Source: Tilletiopsis washingtonensis
Taxonomy: Eukaryota; Basidiomycota; Exobasidiomycetes; Entylomatales
DNA length: 64,000 bases
NCBI RefSeq assembly: GCF_003144115.1
Contig: NW_020312020.1
Location: forward strand, 87,483 to 151,482
Reading direction: 5' to 3'
In this document: positions 35,045-44,718 of the stretch, one piece after another
Position numbering within the stretch: the stretch's first letter is position 1
How the letters are laid out: the number at the start of each line of letters is the position of its first letter
The notes under the pieces: model-generated
What the model saw: the letters and a program-made list of their open reading frames with translations, nothing else
Database searches by the model: none
Told to the model about the DNA's origin: nothing
Made by a program: the position numbers and the translations under genes

Positions 35045-37051
35045 CGCTGGCAGCGGGCACGGCGGCAGTCGAGGCGGGGCAGGCGCTGCTGTGTCGTGCG
35101 GTGCTGCTCCACTCGCTGCGAGGCAAAAGTCAGCGTCAGCGCGGCGCGGGGCCAGACACGGTCTGCGGAGCGCGGCTTGGTGACGGCACGGCAGGACAGA
35201 TGATGCGCACGAAGTGTGAGGGACGGGCGCGGCGCGAGTATCGCCGCGGGGACGACGTGAAAGGGCAGCTGCGGGGTGCGGAGAAGGAAGCGTGGAGCCT
35301 AGCGTAGGTGGCGAGACAGCGAGGCGCGAAGGCAGCCTGGCAGCACAGCAGCTGCGCTCCCGTGCCGCGGCGCTCGGCGAGAGCGACGGCCTCTCTGCGC
35401 GCCGCGAACTCAAGGCCTCTCTCCTCGCTGCCCCTCTCGCTGCTCGCCGTCGAACTGGCAGCTGCTCGACATGTTGTCAGGTGCAGGCCCTGGGGCGTCT
35501 CTGCACCCCTCATGCATGCGCTGAACGAGCTCGAGCAGCGGCACGGCGCGGGAAGGAGACGCTCAGGAACATCGCAGGGGCCCCATCGGCGCCGGCTGTT
35601 CTGCAGCTGCTTGCTTGGCCTTTCATGCGACGCTTCTTCTCTGCTTGTGTCCCGAGCAGGGGCAGTGCGGCAGACGGGCGCAGAGGTGCCTCTCGACGCA
35701 CTTGCTGCTGAGCTCGACCTTCGGATTGCGGGGAAGGACGCTGCAGCCGTCTGAGATGCGCTTTTCAAGCACGTCTGGGGCCGTTTCCCCGCGTCGGAGG
35801 GCTTGACACGCTGCAGGGCCGGCTGGCGCATGGCACGAGACCCCAGGAGCCAGTCAGAGACGCTCTGAAAGGGCTCGTGCGACCTGACATGGGCAAGGAA
35901 GGGACCGCAGCTGCAGCGGCTGAGGCGGTGCGATGCGGTGCTCGCGCGGCAGCATCAGGCCGCGCTGAGACCCGCTTGCTCGGCTCGCTTGCGCGGAGGT
36001 CGGAGCGCGCTTGGCCTCCGCAGCGCGGCGTCTGCTGGGCCTGACAGCATGCTCCCATGCCTCGCAACGCTGCCGTCTCGCGCTGATGATCCGCTGAATG
36101 CTGCACTGCACCCCATATCTGGGCAGCTCGGACGTTCCCACGCAAGAGCAGGGACCTCGAAAGATTCGGACGAGCCCCTGCGCCCGACTTGGCCGCCTGC
36201 TAATCAGATCTCGGACGCTCTGGCAGCTCAAGCGCTATATGCTGCCTTCACCTTCTAGGCAACAGGCACAGAACGTAAGGCGGCCAACTTTGAGTGCTAG
36301 ATAGATGAAGCTGGAAGCACCAAGGGCGAGCTGCACCTTGGGAAGAAGGCACTCCCGTGCCTTGAGAGGAGTGAAAGAGGAGCTTCGCCGCACCCTTGCT
36401 GGCGACCTCGAGTGATCTGCCGTTCCCACGCGAGCCCTCGCCTGGAGCAGCGGCGGGTCCTCATATGCGCCAGCCGCCAGAGCTCTCGACCTCTGAGGCG
36501 CTGGAGCGTCACTCCAGCATGTCCAAGATGCCGTCACTCGACTCGTGAGCAGCAGCAGCAAGCGCTCGGGCATCGAGACTGCAGGCACCTGTCAGCTACG
36601 CGCAACAGAATTCAGATTGAGCTCTCGCAGCGCGCGCGGCGCGATAGTCAGCCGCTCCAATGTCCTGCAGCTGGCCAGGCGGCAGGAGCAGCGCATTTGA
36701 GCCAGTCGCTGTCGAGTGTCTAGAGGCGTGCACAGCGGTGCTGTCGGGATTGTGAAGGCTACTTGGGGGATGTGAACAGCCTGTGGTACAGCTGCAGCTG
36801 CGAGATGGGGCCCGATGTGGTCCCGCTGCACGCCACGGCGCGCCATGCCGCGCGGGTGCAGGGCGCCGGCTCGAGCGGGAGGCGCAGCAGCAGCCGCCAC
36901 GCGGCACGGCGGCGGCATGCGGCCGCACCGCGCATCATCTACCGCCGCCGTGCCTTGGCGGGCGCGAGCAGCCGCGCAGCGTGGAGACCGAGCACCGCTC
37001 CGCACTGCCGCACCTATCTCTCCACCACCATCACCTCCTCCCTCCCGTCAC
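35045..37051. other. intergenic, divergent promoters, no supported gene
   Basis: This region lies between the minus-strand IML2-like gene and the plus-strand Bsd2-like gene. Open frames here are short or of biased composition. 36090-36320 is less GC-rich than its surroundings (including GCTATATGC near 36234), but no promoter element can be assigned. Confidence 0.5.
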
Positions 37052-38967
37052 ATGTCGCACGATCCCTCGGCGCGCTCTCTGCTCGGGCATGCGCGCGGCG
37101 CCGGCACCGACGTGGCACACCCGCCGCGCTCGCGCCAGGCCGAGCTCGCGGCCGCCTTCGACTCGGACGGCGACTCGGACGGCGACGACGAGCCGCGTGC
37201 CGCTGCCTCCTCCCGCCGCACACGCTCCGCCACCGACGAGGACGACAGCCACGTCTTCTTCGACGCCGGCGATGCGCTGCCGGCCGAGGACGCCTCCAGC
37301 GACGACCCGCTGGGCGCCAGCCGCATGCAGCACAGCGCCGCACCGCCACCCTCCTCGCGGCCCGCGCCCACGCCGCATGCTCTCGGCGTGCAGACGCCCA
37401 GCCCAGACCTGCAGCCAGGCGCATACGACTTCGAGGCGCCGACCTACTTTTCCGCTGCCGGCTCGTCTGCCTCTGGGCCCTCGCGCAGTGCCGGCGCATC
37501 GGGCAGCGCGTCGGGCAGCAGCGGCGTCGGCCCAACAGGCTACTCGTCCGCCTCTATCGCAGGCCCGAGCGCCTCCTTCTCCGCCGCGCCGCAGCCCAGC
37601 GGTGCTCTGGCGCGCACTCGCCTAGCACTCGGCCGCTTTGGCCGCTTCGTCGGCATGCGTGTGCCTGGCGCCACGTATGCCAGCCTGAGCCAGGACGATG
37701 GCCAGCCGGCACGTCGCCGTGTTATGGGCGGCGGCAGCGGCGACGGCGTGTTTGCCAATCTCAGCGCCAAGCCTGAGCGACGACGGCGTACCGGCGATGG
37801 CGAAGATCGCGGCGATGACGATGACTTGGTGTGTGCTTCCTGACTCGTACATAGCGAGTTGTGGGCTGACAGTCTGTGCGCAGGTCGACGAGGTGCTGCC
37901 ACCAACATACGACGTCGCGGCCGCCGACGCGGCTCCTGCTTACTGGGAGACGACCATCATCGGCGGCGGCCTGCATCCTCTCGCACCCGGCGGCATGGGT
38001 TGGACGCCGGGCGGCGCACACGTCGGCGCCATCGAGGACCTTATCATCGATGGCCTGCCCGTCGGCAACTTCTTTGGCTTTGCGTGGAACTTGCTCGTGT
38101 CGATGAGCTTCCAGTTCGTCGGTGAGTCGAAGCCTTGCCGCTCGACAAAGCGCTACGCTGACTCTTTTCGCAGGCTTCCTCCTCACCTACCTCCTGCACA
38201 CCACACACGCTGCGCGCTGCGGCTCGCAGGCCGGCCTCGGCATCACACTCATTCAGTACGGCTTCTTCCTGCGCACTCGCTCGACGCTCGACGTCGGCAA
38301 GCCCGTCGAGGATGCGCCCAGCGCCACGCCAACCGGCGACACCTCTGCTCTCGGCCATCAGTGGTGGGAGCTGCAGCACGGCGACGTCTCCTCTGCGGCG
38401 CGCAGCGTCGTGGCGCGCGGCCTGTCGATGATCGGCCGGCAGATCGCCAACGGTACAGCTGATGCGCTGGCTGCTGGCGCCGAGGCGCCCGGCCACGAGG
38501 CGCAGCACGACGACGGCCTCTTCCCCGTCGAGACGGGTGCGGAGTGGCTTGCCTACATCCTCATGGTGCTCGGCTGGTTCATGCTGCTCTCCTCGCTGCT
38601 CTCCTACTGGCGCGTGCACCGCTGGGGCTACCAGCTCGTCGCCGCGCACCGCCGCGACAACGCCGACACCGAGAGCGCCCCGGCCAGTGCCGCACCGACC
38701 ACCGATGAGACGCCGGCACAGACGCCTGTCGGCTTCATTCACACGCTGCGCGCCGCCATGAGCAACCAGCGCGGCGGCGCCGCCACGGGCAGAGATGGCG
38801 GTCGCGCCACTGGCACGGGCGAGGACTGGCTCATCTTCCCTGGCTCGCTCGCTGCGGGCCATCGCGGCGCACGCGAGGACTCAGAGGAGCCCACTGCTGG
38901 CCTCGGCCACGCAAGCCCCGAGGAGCGGCGCCTCATCGCCAACCTGCGCGGCGTCGGTCTGCACTGA
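37052..38967 (+). CDS. BSD2: Bsd2/Ndfip-like membrane adaptor with PY motif
   Basis: Three exons, 37052-37828, 37884-38121 and 38174-38967, give 602 aa. The N-terminal 255 residues are acidic, Ser-rich and disordered. A PPTY motif (265-268) directly precedes three closely spaced hydrophobic segments: NFFGFAWNLLVSMSFQFV running into GFLLTYLL, then GLGITLIQYGFF, and after a loop EWLAYILMVLGWFMLLSSLL. This is the Bsd2/Ndfip layout. Such proteins recruit the Nedd4-type ligase Rsp5 through the PY motif to ubiquitinate metal transporters and misfolded membrane proteins in the Golgi and endosomes. It is nearly twice the length of yeast Bsd2 because of the disordered head and an insert between the second and third spans. 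The assignment rests on motif order, not on an alignment. Confidence 0.8.
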
Positions 38968-39249
38968 TCCTGCGCCGCGTCCACCTTCTCTCTGCCTCCT
39001 GTACATATCGCTGCCTCGACTCGCACATCTCGATCACCCACTCAGCATGCCTCTGCACACCACATACACACTCGCTCTCGCCGCGCCTCTCTATCCCACA
39101 CTCTGCGCTCCTTCAGCTACCCGCGTCTCGTCCACTCAGGTTCAATGTGAGCTCTCTCAGCCTTCTCGTGCGTGTGTCGTGTGGTATGTCATTGGTCTGT
39201 CGCGTGTACGTCTCTCCGTCTCTCGCCCTTCGCTCGTCTAGCAGCAGCT

Positions 39250-40560
39250 CTAGCGGTAGAACTCGGCGCGCTTGGCGTTGATGCCGTACTCGCCCAGCGC
39301 CGCCGAGAGGTCGTCCATGGTGAGTACGGTGCGCGCCCGCTCCTTTGCGCCCGCCGCGCCGGCACGCTGTCGCCCTGGGCCGGCGTTGGTGCGGATGCGC
39401 GCGTACTGGAAGGCGTCCGTGGCGATGTCGGAGACGAACTTCTCGGCTGCAAGCGAGAGCAGTCGCTTGCTGTAGGTGCAGAGGATAAGCTTGTGTGCAG
39501 AGCAGCAGGCTGTATCGCGGCTGCTCACACGCGCTGGTCATCGCACTCGAAGCCGACCTTGGCCAGGTAGTACTCCGTCACCTCGTCCGGGATCTGGCGC
39601 AGCCAACGTGAGCACGACTGTAGCTCTTGAGCATCGGCTCATCACTCACCAGCGGGTCGTAGCCATCCAGCATGCCCAGGAATTCGCCAAGGGTGCGGTC
39701 CTTGCGCTTCTCCTCCTCCTCCCTCCGGCTCAGCGGTTGCCGCTGCTCGGCAGCGTCGGCAGCCGAGCCCGAGGCGCCCGCATGTGTCGGCGTCGTGTTG
39801 CCATCGACGTCCATCGGTGCCGCGGCGGCCGGACCGAGACCGCGCCGCGAAATGTAGCGCGAGAGATCCTCCGAGGTCGCGACACACATGACGAAGGAGC
39901 GCGAGGCGTCCGTCACGAAGGCGAACGGCTGCTCAGCCAGGAAGGCTGCACGGCGAGCGTTAGAAGAACGCATCTGAGGAGCACTATGGAGCGAGAAGGG
40001 TTCACGGCATGCGCTTGACCTCCTATCCTCCGCCCCCTGTCGAGCTCTCTCTCTCTCTGCCTTCTGAAACCCACACGCCTGCGCGCGAATGATCGCTTCG
40101 TCGCGTCACAGCGGCCGATCTCCCGGCGCATCGCCTCAAGCGGGCACCGCTTCACAGCAGACTCACCCTCCAGCTCGGCGAGGCCCGTCTCGGGCGTGAT
40201 GACGACGAAGCCGGCGCCTTGCGCGCCGCCGCCGAAGCGCGTCATGGCGCGCTCGACGGGCGCCGCATCCTGCACGCTGCCCTGCGCCACGGCCTGCTGC
40301 ACGGCGCGCACGTCGAGGTAGCCGCGCGGCGCGCGCCCGGCCATGACGGGCAGCTGCGAGTAGTCGTGGTCGTGGGCGATGCGCAGCGCGGCGGCGACGC
40401 TCGTGCTCGTGCTCACGCACACGGCCGGCGGCAGCTGCAGGTCCTCGACGACGGCGCCGCGGAAGCGCAGCGACGCCGCGGCGGGCGCGGCGGGCGGCGA
40501 GACGACATTGGCGGGGCGCGGCGCAGGGATGGAGCCCTTGATGGGGCCGGGCGTCGACAT
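39250..40560 (-). CDS. TAF10: CBS-domain protein fused in frame to TAF10
   Basis: Four exons on the minus strand, 40560-40167, 39945-39650, 39593-39529 and 39469-39250, give 324 aa. Residues about 20-168 form a CBS pair: [26 protein letters not shown] and DVRAVQQAV in the first half, then [17 protein letters not shown] and [11 protein letters not shown] in the second. After a ~40-residue Ala/Ser-rich linker comes a full TAF10 histone fold (about 211-324): [49 protein letters not shown] and the terminal [19 protein letters not shown]10 is a shared TFIID/SAGA subunit. The CBS and TAF10 parts lie in one uninterrupted exon, so the join does not depend on a splice guess. An internal Met (39814) could start a free TAF10. 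The CBS part has no stop of its own. The first intron is 221 nt with a TTCTAAC branch motif. Confidence 0.8.
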
Positions 40561-41291
40561 GGTGGGGGAGTGTGGCGGAGGTGGGGAGCGGAGGTGCGGA
40601 GTCACAGCGAGGTCATGCTCGGTCGCGCCTCGGCCAGCTGGCCAAGCTCGTGCTCGCCGGCACGTGCCGCACCCGCCCGAGTCGCCTCGCTTCTGCAGGC
40701 CGCGGCGCCGCGCGCGAGGCCAAGGCAGCGCTGGCGAGCGCGTCCGCCTTGCTTCCCGTACTCATCACGCGGGCTTATTGTAGGCCCTGCCTGCCCACCC
40801 ACAGGCCTGGTTCCTCTATCCGCTACGCAAGAGCGAGCGGCGGCGCATCTGCAGGCTACGCCTGCGGGGCGCTGCTGCCGACGGCTGCCGGGGCGTCCGT
40901 GCCTCGCCTCTGTGCGCCGCACGCCCGTCCCGGCACAGCCTACCGGCCCGTCTCACATCTGCTCAGGCACGTACTGCGTGTCTCCTCTCTGCCAATGCCA
41001 TGCATGCATTTGCTGCTTGTCTGCGTGCTGTGTGTGCCGTGTGTGTGAGAGGCGCAGGAGGCACAGCTGGGCTGCGCATGAGGTAAGCAGGCCTCGCTCG
41101 GCGCGGCTCCGCCTCCACACGCTGCGGGGCGCTGCTGCTTCCTTCTCCCCAACCACACCACCGCCGTTTCCTCAACCACTGCATCAGCGTCACCTTCGCG
41201 CGCTCTCCAATCGCCAGCTGCGTCTGCAGCGGCCTCGCTCGTGCAAGCCGTCGCATCTCCGCTCGCGCACCCGCGCGCGCGTGCCGCCAGC
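40561..41291. other. divergent promoter region, CBS-TAF10 and SDH assembly factor
   Basis: The two genes point away from each other across 731 bases. No TATA element is evident on either side, and no open frame looks like protein. The CBS frame stays open upstream to an ATG at 40605, an alternative start adding 15 residues. Confidence 0.5.
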
Positions 41292-41795
41292 ATGCGGCCC
41301 AGCCTCGTGCTCTTCAAGCGCTACACGCAGTCGCAGAAGGACGTCATGGCCCTCTACCGCCGCGGCCTGCGTGCTATCCGGAGCAAACCAGAGGTGAGCA
41401 TGCAGCAGCGGGTGTCGGACATGGGCAGGGTGGATCTGGGCCGGCGTGGACCTGCGACGGGCCAGCACCGGCAGTCGTCATGGTCGGACCGCCTGAAGAA
41501 GCCCGCTCTCCGAGGGCTGCTCCGGGCTTGAAAGTCTTGCTAGCATGTGCTATATTATCAGTGCTGACCGCTGCTATGCCAGGCAACGCGCCCCAACTTC
41601 CACGCCTATCTGCGCCACGCCTTCCGGCATCCATCCATGGGCGGCGGCGTGCGAGCGCGCGACTTCTCGGCCATCGACTACCTCATGCGTCGCGGCACTC
41701 GCATGATGGAGGATGTGTTTGAGAGCCGTGGCGTCAAGGACATTGGCTTGCCGGCCGGCGCCGATACGTACACGGGCCGGATACGTCGCGAGTAG
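41292..41795 (+). CDS. SDH6: LYR-motif succinate dehydrogenase assembly factor 1
   Basis: Two exons, 41292-41393 and 41583-41795, give a small basic protein of 104 aa. It contains ALYRRGLRAIRSKP, the LYR signature followed by the helix typical of SDHAF1/Sdh6, then an FRHP-containing loop and a helix with IDYLMRRGTRMME, which matches the family's conserved YLLRRG segment. Family role: a mitochondrial matrix chaperone that protects the Fe-S subunit of complex II during assembly and bridges it to the co-chaperone system. The length is close to the known factors. Other small LYR proteins are possible, but the second conserved helix favours SDHAF1. The intron ends with CTGAC followed by CCAG. Confidence 0.78.
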
Positions 41796-42138
41796 GCTGT
41801 GCTGGTGTGCGTCGACGACGCTCGACGCCCGCTCTGATGCGGCCGCACATCTGCCACGCTCGCTCAAGCTCGGCCGTCCAGACGGCATCCAGTCCGGTCA
41901 CCTGCTGCGTCAGCGACTACCAGCTACGCTTCAGGCTTGCGGCGATTCGCCGCTTCGCCGCAGCTGCCCCTGCACCAGATTGCCAGGCGCGTCAAGCCGA
42001 AGCTTGCAAGCGCCATTCTGCGATCGCTCGCGGGCTGCGCTGCGCCGTTGTTCGGCACCGGTCACCTCTCTCCGCAACAGCGAAGCAATGTATTACACTA
42101 AGGTAGAGCAAGACAGAGGGAATCATTTTGGAGGGGCA
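41796..42138. other. convergent 3' flanks
   Basis: These are the terminal regions of the SDH assembly factor and the Dur3-like gene. The bases near 42088-42105 are relatively AT-rich and may carry polyadenylation signals for the minus-strand gene, but no exact AATAAA is seen. Confidence 0.45.
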
Positions 42139-44580
42139 TCAGGGCGCCTGCTTGAGCGGGCCCTCGGCGAACTCGTTGGTCGGCGTCGACGGCGAGTCGG
42201 GTGTGGCAGGCGAGCGCTTCTCCGCAACAGACTCGGCGCGGCCAGCACCGCTCTCGGGCGCCTTAACGAGCTTGCCGCGGCCCACCACGCCGAGCGCGAT
42301 GCGCTTGACGACCGAGGCGCCCTCGAGCGGCGGCGCAAAGGTGACGTAGATGAGCGCCAGGAAGAGCCAGATGAGCGAGACGATGACCCAGCCGCGGAAG
42401 AAGGGCAGCGAGAAGGTGTAGTGTCCGGCCCACATGCCAAACGGCCACAGGATCCACGTCGCGAGGAAGATGACGACGCTTGTGTAGGCCGCCTGCTTGC
42501 TCTTGCGCGACATGAATGCGAGCTGCTCCTCGGTGAAGGCGCCCTCGGCCTCTTTCTCCGACGCGCCAATCGAGGCGTCGTCGCGGATGAGCTTGATGTC
42601 GTTGAAGCGGTCCCACTCAAACGCCGACTGGTCGGGAAAGACGAAGCTGAGGAGCGGCGCAAGCACCAGCGGCACGAAGAAGCTGACGATGTTGCCCCAC
42701 ATGCACGGAATGAGCGCGCCCGTCGTCGTGACATTGATGACGCCGCCGCCGTAGTGCCACGCCGTAGATATCCACGTCGCCAGGCCGGCGGCGAGGCCGA
42801 TGATCGGTGCAGCAATGGCCGCCACGCGGCTCTGCTTGCGCCACAGGAGCGTGAGCGCCGTCGGCACAACACCAGGGCAGACGACGACGCTGGAAAGCCG
42901 CGTCAGCCAGTGCCGCGCGACTGCCTCACGGCTCTTCACACTCACCCAAGGAAGTATAGAGTCCAGGTCAGGCTGAGGCCGATGTGGAAGAAGACGACGC
43001 TGATCGCCGAAGTGATGAGTGCAAAGCCGACGCAGGCGCCGCGGCTGACATTGATGATCTGGCGCTCCGTCGCGCGCGGGTGCAGGTACTGATGGAAGAT
43101 GTCACTCGAGACAATCGACGAGACGCCGACGAGCTGCGCCGAGATCGTCGAGGTGCACTGTCCGGCCGGCGCGTCAGTCTTGCAAAGCAGAGTGGAAAGA
43201 GCTGCGACTTACGGCCATGAAGATGACGAAGAGCACAGCGACGGCACCGCCCTTGCCAGCCGTAGCAAGCGCAGTGTAGGCCAGCACGAGGCCGTTGTTC
43301 GTCTCGTCAGCCGTAAGCGCGCGCCCAAAGGCGGGCCAGGCCGGGTTGTTCGTCAGGCTCAGGCCGACCAGGCCTGCGATCGTACCGAGCGCCCAAGGAA
43401 TGGCAAAGTACAGCAGGCCGCCGATGGTGTAGCCATCAACTGCAGCGGCGGGGTTGGCCGAGAAGGCCTTTTGCCAGTACGAGCTGTCCTGGATGACGAG
43501 GCCCAGGTTGCCAAGCTGCGCATACTGCATTAGCCCATGCGCAGCCATCGCAGTGTCTTCTCGCTGCTCACAGTGTGCAGAGTGCCGAATGCCAGCGCGC
43601 TGAGCGAGTTCATCGTGAGGTACGAGCCCTCGAGGTTGCCCGCAATCGGTGCCGTTTGAGCCAGCGCCGTGACGTTGCGCCAGACCGTGTCGAGCCCGCC
43701 AGTGGCGGGCGCGTTGATAGCCTTGAGGCTTAGGAAAATGGACAGAAGAAGGACGACTACCGTGTGAAGGTAGTCGGTAATGAATGCTGCCGGAGAGGTC
43801 AGCAGCCTTCGCGGTCAGCGCTTGCCTTGGACAACTCACTCGCGCGCAGGCCGCCGCTGATGGTGTACGCGCACACGCCGACGGGCAGCAGGAAGACGGA
43901 GGCCTCCGTGGGCATGCCCGTCAGCGCCGAAATCGTGGCAGCAGAGCCGAGCGACATGTTGATAGTGGCGATCAGGTTGGTCAGAAGGCAGAGGACCATG
44001 TAGACCAGGTGCGCAATGGTGCCGTAGCGCGCGCGGACGATCTCGAGCAGCGTGTGCGCGTGCGGCGAGCGCCGCTTGGCGCTGATGGCGAGCACGCTGA
44101 AGCCGGCGATCTGCGCAGAGGTCAGCTCCTGCACCTGCCGTCTCGTAGCTCTGACTGCGCACCTGGCAAGTGCAGCCTGCCGCGAACCTGTGGCAGAACT
44201 CCTGCGTCAGCTCGGAACCACCGGATGCACTCGAGCGCTGCTCACCAGTATGCGCCAGCGATGCCGTAGTTGTACGTCACGACGCTAGAGGAGAGCAGCG
44301 CCGTCGACCAGGCCCAGGAGCTGATCACAGCCGCCGCCGTGAGGCCGGTGCCGACCTGCCGTCCGGCGACGGCGTACGTCTCGAAGCGCGAGTTGTCCTC
44401 GCCCTGATAGCGCTTGAGCAGGTACGTAATGCCCAGCATAACGACAGCAAAGGCGAAGCCGACGCCCAGCACCACGCCGTAGCCCCATCCTTGGCTGCGA
44501 GACGGTCAGCCAGGAAAGGCAGGGCGTGATGCAGTGCCGACGCACCTCAGAGGCGGCGGAATGCCGCGGCTTGGATCCAT
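42139..44580 (-). CDS. DUR3: Dur3-type sodium-solute symporter (urea/polyamine)
   Basis: Eight exons on the minus strand: 44580-44546, 44494-44246, 44187-44163 (25 nt), 44110-43840, 43786-43572, 43515-43213, 43157-42946 and 42889-42139, giving 686 aa. The protein begins MDPSRGIPPPL and enters QGWGYGVVLGVGFAF, the first transmembrane helix typical of Dur3. It keeps SSWAWSTALLSSSVV, AHTLLEIVRARYG, the CTSTISAQLVGVSS segment and many hydrophobic helices, as expected of the ~15-span family. Family role: plasma-membrane uptake of urea and, in fungi, polyamines, usually under nitrogen repression. The upstream ATG at 44644 was rejected because its frame does not meet the second exon. The 25-nt exon restores the conserved Y-W-F-A-A-G segment between two introns. 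Confidence 0.88.
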
Positions 44581-44712
44581 CGTGTCGAGGCGAGAGGGAG
44601 GAGAGATGAGGGGGTGAGTCGGACAGAGCGTGCGAGTCGTCCATGGGACTGCTCCTTAAGTACTGAGCTCGACAGTGCCCCTCGCAGAGCCAGACGAGCT
44701 CTGCTCCTTGCG

Positions 44713-44718
44713 TGATAG
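44713..44718 (+). promoter_or_regulatory. GATA-factor site (TGATAG) upstream of DUR3
   Basis: A TGATAG hexamer lies about 130 bases upstream of the Dur3-like start. It fits HGATAR, the site of fungal nitrogen GATA factors. A single short match is weak evidence by itself. Confidence 0.3.

Noticed and set aside
44120-44187. 28-nt intron at 44162-44135 in the Dur3-like gene
   Set aside because: It is too short to splice. A 51-nt intron ending at 44111 with a CTGAC motif gives the conserved sequence instead.
44546-44644. Upstream ATG (44644) as start of the Dur3-like gene
   Set aside because: Its frame reaches the splice in the wrong phase. The ATG at 44580 joins correctly and gives a family-like N-terminus.
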